From Acidimicrobiaceae bacterium (GTDB lineage Bacteria > Actinomycetota > Acidimicrobiia > Acidimicrobiales > Poriferisodalaceae), in the NCBI GenBank assembly GCA_002719335.1, contig PBHE01000003.1, positions 90,179 to 154,178 of the forward strand: a stretch of 64,000 bases of DNA. The letters are read 5' to 3'. Below, piece after piece: positions 29,538 to 38,040 of the stretch (position 1 is its first letter; every line of letters starts with the position of its first letter). The position numbers and the translations under genes are program-made. The notes beneath the pieces are model-generated. The model did not search any database and had not been told where the DNA came from. It saw only the letters and a list, made by a program, of their open reading frames with translations.

Positions 29538-30527
29538 GTGCCGCACAAGATTGCAGTAATCGGGGGAGACGGCATTGGACCTGAGGTGATCTCAGTCGCC
29601 CTCGATGTTATGAGAGCTGCTGGAGCTGACCTAGACACCACCGACTTTCGATTGGGAGGCTTTCGTTATCTCGAAGATGGCGTCATCCTCCCCGATGACA
29701 TTCTCGAAGAATTGCGCAAATATGACGCAATATTACTTGGGGCGGTTGGTACCCCAGAGGTGCCCCCAGGTGTGATTGAACGGGGGCTTCTTCTCAAAGC
29801 TCGATTCGAACTCGACCTGTATGTCAACCTCCGACCATTCGTTCTACCAAATGGTCACGAGTTCGTGGTGATTAGAGAAAACACCGAGGGGACTTATGCC
29901 GGCGAGGGAGGTTTTCTTCGGAAAGGCACTGCTGATGAAATCGCTACTCAAGGGTCGGTCAACACCCGTAAAGGAGCGGAGCGATGCATTCGATACAGCT
30001 TCGAATTGGCGCGGAGCAGAGCCCGGAAACATCTCACCTTGGTGCACAAAACCAACGTGTTGACCTTCTCAGGAGATCTGTGGGATCGCACGTTCCGAGA
30101 GGTTTCTAACGAATACCCAGACGTTGAAACCGCCTATAACCACGTAGATGCTGCATGTATTTATTTTGTCGAGGACCCGACCCGCTATGACGTAGTTGTC
30201 ACCGACAATCTCTTCGGTGACATTCTGACGGACCTTGGCGGTGCCGTCGCTGGCGGAATCGGACTTGCCTCGTCCGCCAACCTCAATCCGGAACGGACCG
30301 CTCCCTCGCTGTTTGAGCCCGTTCATGGTTCAGCACCAGATATTGTGGGTCAAGGGCTTGCTAATCCGACCGCTGCCGTGTTGTCGGGCGCGATGATGCT
30401 CGATTTCCTTGGCGACTCTAAAACTGCGGAACGAGTGCGACTGGCATGTGAGGGAGTCCCCGGTAGTGGGCGGACTGAAGAAATAGCAGCAGCAATCTAC
30501 GCGAACCTAGTTCAGGGGGAAACATGA
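29538..30527 (+). CDS. leuB: 3-isopropylmalate dehydrogenase
   Basis: A 329-residue member of the isocitrate/isopropylmalate dehydrogenase family: [36 protein letters not shown], the substrate-binding [15 protein letters not shown], the catalytic lysine in [15 protein letters not shown], the metal aspartates in [24 protein letters not shown] and the NAD segment [20 protein letters not shown]. It makes 2-oxoisocaproate and, with citramalate-derived substrate, 2-oxobutyrate. Start is GTG 29538 after AAATTAGGAGAA (29521-29532), the same block as before ilvB. The stop overlaps cimA (ATGA). Confidence 0.93.
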   Translation: MPHKIAVIGGDGIGPEVISVALDVMRAAGADLDTTDFRLGGFRYLEDGVILPDDILEELRKYDAILLGAVGTPEVPPGVIERGLLLKARFELDLYVNLRPFVLPNGHEFVVIRENTEGTYAGEGGFLRKGTADEIATQGSVNTRKGAERCIRYSFELARSRARKHLTLVHKTNVLTFSGDLWDRTFREVSNEYPDVETAYNHVDAACIYFVEDPTRYDVVVTDNLFGDILTDLGGAVAGGIGLASSANLNPERTAPSLFEPVHGSAPDIVGQGLANPTAAVLSGAMMLDFLGDSKTAERVRLACEGVPGSGRTEEIAAAIYANLVQGET

Positions 30528-32170
30528 CTGAGGAAAGTTCCCAGGCGGCGCTTAATCGTCAAGGTGTCCGCGATTCGTCTTGGCCGGAAAAAGTTGAAAT
30601 CTTCGATACGACACTCCGTGATGGGGTCCAATTCGAAGGCATTTCGGTTTCCTCCGAAGACAAGTTGAAAGTAGCTCGTCAACTTGACCTGCTTGGGGTG
30701 CACTGGATTGAAGGAGGTTGGCCGGGGTCAAACCCTAAAGACGAGGAGTTCTTTCAGCGCGCAACAACGGAACTCGAACTCCAGAACTCGAACCTTGTCG
30801 CCTTTGGTTCCACGCGCCGACCCAAAGGTCGAGTAGATCAAGATCAAACCTTGTCATCGCTAATATCGGCTGGCACTTCGACGGTGTGCATTGTTGGTAA
30901 GTCTTGGGACTACCACGTCACCGAAGCTTTGCGTCAGCCCTTGGACGAGGGAGTCTCAATGGTCGGCGATTCAGTGCAGTTTCTGAAATCGGAGGGGCTC
31001 CGCGTTTTCTTTGATGCAGAACATTTCTTTGATGGGTACAAGCGCAACCCAGAGTTCTCTTTGCGGGTGTTGGAGGCTGCCGCCGTTGAGGGTGCTGACT
31101 GTCTGGTCCTCTGCGACACCAACGGCGGTGCGTTACCCCACGAAGTTGAGGTAATCGTTGCTGAAGTCGTGCGTCACTTCGATGGAGTCCAAATTGGTAT
31201 GCATACTCAGAATGACACTGGTTGTGCTGTTGCTAATGCAGTAGCCGGCGTGATTGCTGGAGCCACCCACGTGCAGGGCACGATCAACGGCTATGGCGAG
31301 CGCACAGGTAACTGCGACAACACCGTGTTGGTCCCGAACCTGACGCTCAAGATGGGCATTGAGACCCTGCCCTCGGGATACATCGAACGACTGACTTCGG
31401 TCTCACACCATGTGGCCGAACTGATGAACATGCCCCCCCAACATCAGCAGCCTTATGTCGGTACTTCCGCTTTTGCGCACAAGGCAGGTCTTCATACCAG
31501 TGCGATCGCTCGACGCCCTGATACCTACGAACACGTGGATCCCAGTGCGGTAGGGAACCAAACTCGCTTCCTTCTTGGAGATCTTTCGGGAAGAGCCTCG
31601 GTGGAGTTAAAGGCGAAGCAGCTTGGGATAGAACTTGAGGACCAACAAATGATCCAAGTGGTCGACGAAATGAAACGCCTGGAACACGAGGGTTACCACT
31701 TCGAGGTAGCTGATGCCTCGTTGGAACTCATGATGCGTCGAGCGGCCGGTGAACGGTTTGATTACTTTGATGTTGAATCTTTTCGCGTGTTAGTTGAGCG
31801 GGGCCAGAACCGAGAGTTCGATACCGAGGCGACGCTGCGAATAGTGGTCGACGGCAAGCGCATTATCACTGTCGGCGAAGGCGACGGACCAGTTAACGCG
31901 CTCGATAACGCGTTCCGCAACGCTGTGCTGGACATCTACCCTGAACTCAGCGACGTCCATTTGACCGACTACAAGGTTCGTGTTCTTGACACGAACCGCG
32001 GAACCGGCGCGGTCACTCGGGTCTTGGTTGACAGCAGCGATGCCGAGTCGACGTGGACCACGATAGGGGTTTCAGAAAACATCATCGAGGCTTCATGGCT
32101 GGCTCTGTGCGACGCATTAATTTTCGCTTTACATCGGTACCGCGTTGACGTCGGCGGTTCCCTAAACTGA
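30524..32170 (+). CDS. cimA: (R)-citramalate synthase, CimA type
   Basis: A 548-residue DRE-TIM metallolyase. The HMGL-like barrel begins [29 protein letters not shown] and contains [40 protein letters not shown] and [15 protein letters not shown]; the C-terminal LeuA allosteric dimer domain includes [15 protein letters not shown]. The [11 protein letters not shown] form, rather than EvGFP, fits the citramalate-synthase group and not 2-isopropylmalate synthase. It joins pyruvate and acetyl-CoA and feeds LeuCD and LeuB, giving 2-oxobutyrate without threonine. It overlaps leuB by 4 bp, which supports this role. Confidence 0.87.
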   Translation: MTEESSQAALNRQGVRDSSWPEKVEIFDTTLRDGVQFEGISVSSEDKLKVARQLDLLGVHWIEGGWPGSNPKDEEFFQRATTELELQNSNLVAFGSTRRPKGRVDQDQTLSSLISAGTSTVCIVGKSWDYHVTEALRQPLDEGVSMVGDSVQFLKSEGLRVFFDAEHFFDGYKRNPEFSLRVLEAAAVEGADCLVLCDTNGGALPHEVEVIVAEVVRHFDGVQIGMHTQNDTGCAVANAVAGVIAGATHVQGTINGYGERTGNCDNTVLVPNLTLKMGIETLPSGYIERLTSVSHHVAELMNMPPQHQQPYVGTSAFAHKAGLHTSAIARRPDTYEHVDPSAVGNQTRFLLGDLSGRASVELKAKQLGIELEDQQMIQVVDEMKRLEHEGYHFEVADASLELMMRRAAGERFDYFDVESFRVLVERGQNREFDTEATLRIVVDGKRIITVGEGDGPVNALDNAFRNAVLDIYPELSDVHLTDYKVRVLDTNRGTGAVTRVLVDSSDAESTWTTIGVSENIIEASWLALCDALIFALHRYRVDVGGSLN

Positions 32171-32176
32171 CTTTCT

Positions 32177-32701
32177 ATGGGAGCACCCAGACACGTACCG
32201 GTATTGCCGATCAGTAAGTCGAACACTTACCGGTCGCCTGATGTCGTTCCGAATTCTTGGCTCACCGGGCGGCCAGGGGATCTTGATTCCGAGCAGCCCC
32301 GCGGCGGGCCGATGGGCTATCAGGGCCCGGATCAGGGATACGCGCTGCGCCTTTGCCGCGTTTTTCGAGACCAAATACGCGTCAGCGAAAGAGAAAACAT
32401 CGCAGACGTGGAACGGGGTTGTGTACAAATTGCCCTCAAACGCGCTTCATTGTTTGGTCGTGCACCGGTGGTTCATGATCTTGAGATTGCATATCGAATC
32501 TGGGGTTTTCTCGCTGACGAGGTGGACGTTGGGTTGATCGAAGAACGTGAACGACGATTTGAAGGGGTGTCTGAAGCACATCATTACGCCGACGCGCGTG
32601 TGTTAGTAGAAACTGTTCGAGACGAAATTCTCATGATGTCGCCTGGTGAGATCAAGGACCGCCATGCCGCAGACTGGGCATCATTATTGGAGTTGCTGTG
32701 A
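32177..32701 (+). CDS. conserved-looking protein of unknown function
   Basis: A 174-residue protein starting 6 bp after cimA. The N-terminal 50 residues are polar and proline/glycine rich (HVPVLPISKSNTYRSPDVVPNSWLTGRPGDLD), with a Q-G-P-D-Q-G-YAL stretch, then a helical, acid-rich part (RVFRDQIRVSERENIADVERGCVQIALKRASLFGRAPVVHDLEIAYRIWGF). No motif that I can tie to a function. The stop overlaps the next gene (GTGA), so the pair is translationally coupled and likely co-transcribed with leuB-cimA or from a nearby promoter. Confidence 0.65.
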   Translation: MGAPRHVPVLPISKSNTYRSPDVVPNSWLTGRPGDLDSEQPRGGPMGYQGPDQGYALRLCRVFRDQIRVSERENIADVERGCVQIALKRASLFGRAPVVHDLEIAYRIWGFLADEVDVGLIEERERRFEGVSEAHHYADARVLVETVRDEILMMSPGEIKDRHAADWASLLELL

Positions 32702-33285
32702 AAGACTCAACACCCGATCGGGAGATCCTGCGCCTTCACCGCAGAGCCTGCACCGATTTCGCTGCCAGGATGCGTCTTCCAGCATGGGAGCACCTTCCGA
32801 TGTTGCTCGCACCGCCAATGAACGACCTCACTGTCCGCGATCTACTCTGCCAAGTTGTTGATGGGAACTTGGGGACCGCGGCAGAGTTGACTGGACAACA
32901 TTTGCCTGGACCTGTCGATCTGGGTGGGGAACCAACCCAGGTGGTTGTGGAGTCCATACGGACAGTGTTGACGGTTGCCTCTTCGTTGGATCATCGCGCC
33001 GGTTTCAGCCCAGAGCACCGCCAGTTGTTGTGGCGACGAATAGTTGAACTGACGTTATTGGGGTACGACCTGCAGCAGGCGATAAAGGCTGGAGCTGGCC
33101 TTGATGATCTGCTCGTTGACCGAATATCGGTTGTGGACCCGGAGGTGACAATCTGGCCGTCACTTGAACCGTTCGATTTTGATTTGTCCACACCTCCCGC
33201 CCTTAGATTGCTTGCTCAACATGGCCGATCTCCGGGACCATGGATTGATCCATCGGATCCGTCTTGTGGCACCGGACAGTGTTAG
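32698..33285 (+). CDS. protein of unknown function, possibly DinB/maleylpyruvate-isomerase-like
   Basis: A 195-residue mainly helical protein. The segment MNDLTVRDLLCQVVDGNLGTAAELTGQHLPGP resembles the mycothiol-dependent maleylpyruvate isomerase N-terminal fold (W..LTVRDLL.HV..G), but the metal-binding histidines are not evident (no H at the usual place after RDLL). The GTG start overlaps the previous stop. The next gene is a clearer member of the same broad family, so this may be a diverged duplicate. Confidence 0.6.
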   Translation: MKDSTPDREILRLHRRACTDFAARMRLPAWEHLPMLLAPPMNDLTVRDLLCQVVDGNLGTAAELTGQHLPGPVDLGGEPTQVVVESIRTVLTVASSLDHRAGFSPEHRQLLWRRIVELTLLGYDLQQAIKAGAGLDDLLVDRISVVDPEVTIWPSLEPFDFDLSTPPALRLLAQHGRSPGPWIDPSDPSCGTGQC

Positions 33286-33302
33286 GTGACCTACATGCAA
33301 AA

Positions 33303-33863
33303 ATGGCTTGGCTGCGAATACACCAGCTTGCCGCAGCTGAAGTGGACTATCGAATTCGTCAAATCCTGCCTGAGTATTGGGGGGCGTCAACTCCTTGCGC
33401 GGAGTGGGACGTATACGAGGTAGTTGCCCACTGCGTGGTCGAGAACATACGTGTTCCACTCATTCTTGATGGAGCATCCTTCGAACAAGTGATGTCCGTC
33501 GATAGAGAAGTTGTTTTTGAGGATCCAGAAATGGCTTGGGAAGCTTCATGGCGAAACGCTGTTGCAGCATTCTCAGAAGCAGATTTAGAAGGAACCGTCG
33601 CGCTCGGAGAACAGGTCATACCTACAGTTGAATTCTTGCGAATACGGGCTTGCGATCTCGCGATCCATGCTTGGGACATAGCAGTAGGCCTGGCAATTGA
33701 TGAACGGATCGATGAGGAAGTCGTGACCGCCGCACTTGGGTGGGCTCAGGGTCGACGGGACCAAATGGCGAAAATGCCGGAGCTGTTTGATCCGCCAATA
33801 ACGTCGGCGGCCGAGGCCGATGAGCAGACGGAACTGCTCGAGATCTTCGGTCGCGAAGTCTGA
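33303..33863 (+). CDS. TIGR03086-type / mycothiol-dependent isomerase-like protein
   Basis: A 186-residue helical protein with the family patterns STPCAEWDVYEVVAHCVVENIRVP and LRIRACDLAIHAWDIAVGLAID. These correspond to the W-x-V-x-x-(L/V)-x-x-H and HxWD motifs of actinobacterial DinB-fold proteins, where histidines bind a divalent metal and many members use mycothiol. Substrate unknown. The ATG at 33303 avoids overlap with the previous gene; an in-frame start at 33264 is possible. The gltX start follows 31 bp later. Confidence 0.75.
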   Translation: MAWLRIHQLAAAEVDYRIRQILPEYWGASTPCAEWDVYEVVAHCVVENIRVPLILDGASFEQVMSVDREVVFEDPEMAWEASWRNAVAAFSEADLEGTVALGEQVIPTVEFLRIRACDLAIHAWDIAVGLAIDERIDEEVVTAALGWAQGRRDQMAKMPELFDPPITSAAEADEQTELLEIFGREV

Positions 33864-33894
33864 ACCAACGATTTACTCTCGTACCCTCAAGTTC

Positions 33895-35196
33895 GTGAGT
33901 ACTAACCGCCTTCGTTTTGCCCCAGCTCCAACCGGTTCACTCCATATAGGTTCAGCCCGAACCGCTCTCTTCAATTGGCTGTATGCGAGACACACAGGAG
34001 GCGAACTCGTTCTACGAATTGAAGACACCAACGCTGAGCTAACGCGGCCGAAACTCATCGACAACATTTATCGGTCGCTCGAGTGGCTCCAAATTGACTT
34101 CGACGGCGAGCCTGTACGCCAAAGCGAACGAACCGATCTGTACAACGATGCTGTCGAACAGTGGTTAGCCGACGACTTCGCCTACGTTGACGATGGAGCT
34201 GTTCGGTTTCGCGTTCCCAATCAGGGCACAACGGCTTGGGAAGACACCGTTCGCGGCAACGTCGTCTTTGAGAATCAGCACATTGAGGATTTTGTAGTGC
34301 GTAGAAGCGACGGAACCGCAACATTCTTTACCGCTAATGCCGTAGACGACCTCGACCTGGGAATCACACACGTCGTACGCGGTGAAGACATGGTCAATGT
34401 GACCCCCAAAGTGATCATGCTTCGTCAAGCACTCGGGGCAAAAGACGTGCCCGAGTTTGCGCATTTGCCCTTGATAGTCAATGAGCAACGGAAAAAGCTC
34501 TCCAAACGCCGCGACGATGTGGCGCTTGAGAACTACCGCGACCGAGGAGTTCTCGCTACCGCGATGATCAATTATCTTGCACTTCTGGGGTGGGGTCCTC
34601 CAGACGACATTGAGATTCGTCCTGTGCAGGAGATCGTTGAACTTTTTGAGCTTGGGGACGTGAATGCGTCTTCGGCGATGTTTGACACTAAGAAACTTGA
34701 GGCGATTAACGGCGAATACTTACGCGCAATGAATCCGCAAGATTTTACCGAAGCCTTACAACCCTGGATTGAGGCTCAACCTTGGAGTGATTCGGTGGAC
34801 CCAACTCAGTTAGCGCAAGTGGCGCCGTTGGTTCAAGAACGCACGCGCGTGCTCTCTGAAGCCCCGCCCCAACTTGATTTCTTTTTTGTGGAGATACCTG
34901 AGATTGATGCGAACGCTTGGGAAAAAATCATGCTGAATGAAGAAGCGGCTCTGATTCTTGAATTAGCGCACAGAGCTTTTGCCGACGCAGAGTGGGAAGT
35001 TGATGTACTACACGACACGTTGCGCGCCATCGGCGATTCGCACCAAATGAAGTTAGGTAAGGCGCAAGCGCCGGTTCGAGTCGCAGTGACAGGAAGATCT
35101 GTGGGTCCACCCCTATTCGAATCGATGCACGCCCTGGGACGCGAAACCGTTTTGGCGCGGATTGCTGTCGCTCGCGAAATGCTTGCTGACGCATAA
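33895..35196 (+). CDS. gltX: glutamyl-tRNA synthetase
   Basis: A 433-residue class I synthetase. The signatures are RFAPAPTGSLHIGSARTALFNWLYAR (HIGH as HIGS), LRIEDTNAELTRPKLIDNIYRSLEWL, FVVRRSDGTATFFTANAVDDLDLGITHVVRGEDM and the KMSKS-equivalent KKLSKRR. The zinc cysteines of some bacterial GluRS are absent. The GTG at 33895 places the R-F-A-P motif at the N-terminus; upstream in-frame residues belong to the previous gene region. With gatCAB and tRNA-Gln also here it is likely to be non-discriminating, charging tRNA-Gln with Glu, but this cannot be proved from sequence by eye. Confidence 0.94.
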   Translation: MSTNRLRFAPAPTGSLHIGSARTALFNWLYARHTGGELVLRIEDTNAELTRPKLIDNIYRSLEWLQIDFDGEPVRQSERTDLYNDAVEQWLADDFAYVDDGAVRFRVPNQGTTAWEDTVRGNVVFENQHIEDFVVRRSDGTATFFTANAVDDLDLGITHVVRGEDMVNVTPKVIMLRQALGAKDVPEFAHLPLIVNEQRKKLSKRRDDVALENYRDRGVLATAMINYLALLGWGPPDDIEIRPVQEIVELFELGDVNASSAMFDTKKLEAINGEYLRAMNPQDFTEALQPWIEAQPWSDSVDPTQLAQVAPLVQERTRVLSEAPPQLDFFFVEIPEIDANAWEKIMLNEEAALILELAHRAFADAEWEVDVLHDTLRAIGDSHQMKLGKAQAPVRVAVTGRSVGPPLFESMHALGRETVLARIAVAREMLADA

Positions 35197-35231
35197 AAAA
35201 ACAGGCGCATACTGAGACTCCGAATCATTGT

Positions 35232-35259
35232 TTGTTAGATCAAACCAGCGCGCTACCCT
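35232..35259 (+). promoter_or_regulatory. candidate promoter of tRNA-Gln
   Basis: TTGTTA (35232-35237) and TACCCT (35254-35259) are 16 bp apart, about 30 bp before the tRNA. The layout matches that before tRNA-Glu (TTGTCC, 16 bp, TATGCT), and both are followed by a similar CTGA(C/T)CCTT(T)CGCTC stretch. Confidence 0.5.
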
Positions 35260-35288
35260 GACCCTTTCGCTCTACGGAGCCCATCCGG

Positions 35289-35363
35289 TCGGGGATGGTG
35301 TAATTGGCAACACAGCTGGTTCTGGTCCAGTCGTTGGGGGTTCGAGTCCTCCTCCCCGAACCA
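35289..35363 (+). tRNA. tRNA-Gln (anticodon CTG)
   Basis: Acceptor arm TCGGGGA (35289-35295) pairs with TCCCCGA (35353-35359), the discriminator is A and CCA is encoded (35361-35363). The anticodon arm is CTGGT-TCTGGTC-type with CTG in the loop, and the T-arm contains GTTCGAGTC. The body is 72 nt. It lies 92 bp after gltX. In an organism with GatCAB and no visible glnS it would be charged with Glu and then amidated. Confidence 0.95.
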
Positions 35364-35559
35364 AATAAGCAGCTTTTTTTGCGAACAAAAACTCCATTGT
35401 TTTAGATTAGGTTCGTCTAGTAGGAGATTTTGGTCCGCATTTGAGCTAAGAAAGCAGGACGAATAAAGCAAAGGAAACTTGCATGACCAGTTCAGGCTGG
35501 TAACTTGCGCATTCGCTGGGCATGGCGCCTGTGCGTCGAAAGAGAGAGGGGGTCAACGC
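35364..35559. other. region between tRNA-Gln and the ABC transporter operon
   Basis: A T-run (TTTTTTT, about 35372-35378) directly follows the tRNA and probably ends its transcript, although no good hairpin apart from the tRNA itself precedes it. The remainder must contain the promoter of the transporter operon, but I see no convincing hexamer pair. The livG frame is open to a TTG at 35479, and that stretch shows no similarity to ABC proteins. Confidence 0.4.
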
Positions 35560-36321
35560 GTGGCGTTGCTCGAAGTTTCAGACATCTCCGTGCGGTTCGG
35601 TGGCATACGCGCGCTCGATGACTTGTCATTCACGATGGATGAAGGACAGATCCTCGGGCTCATCGGACCCAACGGTGCCGGGAAAACCACGTTGTTTAAC
35701 GTGGTCAGTCGAATCTATGACCCGACCGCAGGATCGGTGACCTTTGACGGTCAGGACCTGTTGGCGCTGTCAGCTCATGAAATCAGTCGAGTTGGGGTGT
35801 ACAGAACATTCCAGAACTTGGCGTTATGGCCAGGCATGACGGTGATTGAAAACGTGATGGTAGGTGATCACACCAATACGAAGTCCAATGTTATTAGCGC
35901 TGCGCTGCGTCTGCCGTCTATGCGAAAAGAAGAGAGTGACCTCCGAGATAGGGCGTGGGCTGCACTCGACGAAGTTCAACTTACAGACGTCGCCTACAGC
36001 CCCGCAGCGGGTCTCCCCTTCGGAACGCTGAAGCGAATCGAACTAGCGCGAGCTCTTATCGCGAACCCCCGCCTGATCATGCTCGATGAACCAGCCTCCG
36101 GCTTAACTCATGCTGAGGTCGATTCGCTAGCGCAGGACATCAAAAATCTGCGAGACCGTCACAATCTGACGATTCTGTTGGTTGAGCACCACATGCGTAT
36201 GGTGCTCGGGATTTCTGAAAAGCTGGTCGTACTAAACTTTGGTCGGAAAATCGCCGACGGTGACCCGGACGTCGTTCGCAGCGACCCAGAGGTCATCGAG
36301 GCCTATCTAGGGAGCTCTTGA
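35560..36321 (+). CDS. livG: branched-chain amino-acid-type ABC transporter ATPase (LivG)
   Basis: A 253-residue ATPase: Walker A GPNGAGKTT, Q-loop VYRTFQN, a LivG-type signature LPFGTLKRIELARAL in place of LSGGQ, Walker B LIMLDEPASGL and the H-switch LVEHHMRMV. The C-terminal end FGRKIADGDPDVVRSDPEVIEAYLG is typical of LivG. It powers import through the LivH/LivM channel at the inner face of the membrane. The GTG at 35560 follows GAGAGAGGGGG and starts the first strand (ALLEVSDISVRFGG). It overlaps livF by one base. Confidence 0.92.
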   Translation: MALLEVSDISVRFGGIRALDDLSFTMDEGQILGLIGPNGAGKTTLFNVVSRIYDPTAGSVTFDGQDLLALSAHEISRVGVYRTFQNLALWPGMTVIENVMVGDHTNTKSNVISAALRLPSMRKEESDLRDRAWAALDEVQLTDVAYSPAAGLPFGTLKRIELARALIANPRLIMLDEPASGLTHAEVDSLAQDIKNLRDRHNLTILLVEHHMRMVLGISEKLVVLNFGRKIADGDPDVVRSDPEVIEAYLGSS

Positions 36322-37049
36322 TGGTTGATGACGTTTTTGACGAAGTCGGCCTGAAGGTCGAAAATCTGCACGCCTCATACGGCGCTGTTGAGGTGCTACG
36401 CGGCTTGGATTTCGAAGTTCCTGCGAAAAATGTGTCGGTAATACTCGGTGCCAATGGCGCTGGCAAGACCACCACGCTCCGAGCTATCTGCAACATGTGC
36501 AATACCAGCGGAACCGTCACCCTCGGTGACAGGGATATCAGCCGAACCGGAACAGCAGAGATTGTCCGCCAGGGAATGGTTCATGTGCCTCAGGGTCGTG
36601 GCACTTTCCCAGAGTTGTCCACGATGGACAACCTGATGGTCGGTGCTTACACCCGCAAGGACAACGAAATCAAAGATGACGTTGACCGATGGTTCGAAAT
36701 CTTCCCAGTACTCGGTGAGCGTTCTAGTCAGATGGCGGGTTCGCTATCTGGTGGTGAACAGCAGATGCTTGCCGTTGCTCGAGCCCTGATGGCCCGCCCA
36801 CGCCTTCTCCTTCTTGATGAACCGTCGCTTGGTTTGGCTCCACTCATCATCGAAGACCTATTCGACCGTTTCATTACGCTCAACAAAGAGACGGGCCTCA
36901 CCATGCTTATTGTTGAACAAAACGCGAATCTCGCTCTTGACATGGCCGATTACGCCTACGTCATCGAATCGGGAGAGATCGCCCTGCACGGAACATCTGA
37001 CCAACTCAAGAACGATCCTGCAGTGCAGGAAGCGTACTTGGGTGCTTGA
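36321..37049 (+). CDS. livF: branched-chain amino-acid-type ABC transporter ATPase (LivF)
   Basis: A 242-residue ATPase with Walker A GANGAGKTT, signature LSGGEQQMLAVARAL, Walker B LLLLDEPSLGLAP and switch LIVEQNANLAL. The MVHVPQGRGTFPELSTMDNLMVGAY block marks LivF. The ATG overlaps the livG stop (TGATG); a TTG three bases upstream is less likely. It pairs with LivG as the second nucleotide-binding subunit. Confidence 0.93.
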   Translation: MVDDVFDEVGLKVENLHASYGAVEVLRGLDFEVPAKNVSVILGANGAGKTTTLRAICNMCNTSGTVTLGDRDISRTGTAEIVRQGMVHVPQGRGTFPELSTMDNLMVGAYTRKDNEIKDDVDRWFEIFPVLGERSSQMAGSLSGGEQQMLAVARALMARPRLLLLDEPSLGLAPLIIEDLFDRFITLNKETGLTMLIVEQNANLALDMADYAYVIESGEIALHGTSDQLKNDPAVQEAYLGA

Positions 37050-37064
37050 GGAGGATAAGAAGCA

Positions 37065-38015
37065 ATGACCTGGAACTTTGACATCCTTCCGGACTTCATC
37101 TTTAACGGGCTGAGCCTCGGCGCAATATACGGCACAGTGGCTTTGGCCTTGGTACTGATCTTCAAGGCAACCACCTTGATCAACTTCGCAACGGGTGAGT
37201 TAGCCATGCTTGGCGCTTTCCTCGTATACGTGCTTCACATGGAGCAGGGCCTTTGGCTATGGCTCTCGATGCTGATAGCTATGGCTCTGAGTGCGGGCCT
37301 CGGTATTCTGATCGAACGGTCGCTGACCCGACCGTTCGACCCGTCAGATCACTTACCGGTCGTGTTGATCACTCTTGGGTTATTCCTAATTCTCAACGCG
37401 GTCGCTGGCGATATTTGGAACTACCAAGTTCGCATCCTAAGCAATCCATTCGGGAAGTTCCCCTCATGGGTTCCCAGCGTCGGCGGAGATCGCTTTATCG
37501 AAGTCTTCGGAAGCCGACTCAAGTATCAATCCATTGGCATCTGGGTAACGCTTGCCCTCGCCTTGTTTATTCTCGGATTGATCTTGAACAAAACCAAAGC
37601 TGGTTTAGCGTTCCGAGCTGTTTCATCCAACGTGGAGTCAGCACGACTAGTCGGAGTACATACCGGTCGCACTCTCGGGTTCGGTTGGGCTATCGCTTCA
37701 GCGTTCGGCACCCTGGGGGCGGTATTGGTTGCACCGCAGCTCGGCGGCGTTAACCCCAACATGATGGCGACCATCTTGATTTACGCCCTCGCCGGAGCAG
37801 CTCTTGGAGGCCTTGACAGCCTCGGCGGCGCTGTTCTTGGGGGCATCTTGGTCGGCCTGATTCAAGCCGTCCTAGTGACCTGGGGCGGCGTCGTGGTATT
37901 TGGCCAGCTCTATATGTCGATCCTGCAGCTAGCCGCAGCCTTCGTCATCATCCTTATCACCTTACTGTTCCGACCGTCGGGCCTATTCGGTACCCGCCGC
38001 GTCGAACGCGTCTAA
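37065..38015 (+). CDS. livH: branched-chain amino-acid-type ABC permease, LivH type (first copy)
   Basis: A 316-residue permease with about eight hydrophobic helices. Family features: FNGLSLGAIYGTVALALVLIFKATTLINFATGELAMLGAF at the start, GLAFRAVSSNVESARLVGVHTGRTLGFGWAIASAFG (the EAA-like cytoplasmic loop) and the LAGAALGGLDSLGGAVLGGILVGL end region. A strong Shine-Dalgarno (GAGGAGGAT) precedes the ATG. It is followed by its likely partner LivM after 25 bp. Confidence 0.92.
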   Translation: MTWNFDILPDFIFNGLSLGAIYGTVALALVLIFKATTLINFATGELAMLGAFLVYVLHMEQGLWLWLSMLIAMALSAGLGILIERSLTRPFDPSDHLPVVLITLGLFLILNAVAGDIWNYQVRILSNPFGKFPSWVPSVGGDRFIEVFGSRLKYQSIGIWVTLALALFILGLILNKTKAGLAFRAVSSNVESARLVGVHTGRTLGFGWAIASAFGTLGAVLVAPQLGGVNPNMMATILIYALAGAALGGLDSLGGAVLGGILVGLIQAVLVTWGGVVVFGQLYMSILQLAAAFVIILITLLFRPSGLFGTRRVERV

Positions 38016-38040
38016 GCCAACAACAAGAGGAGTTTCAAAA

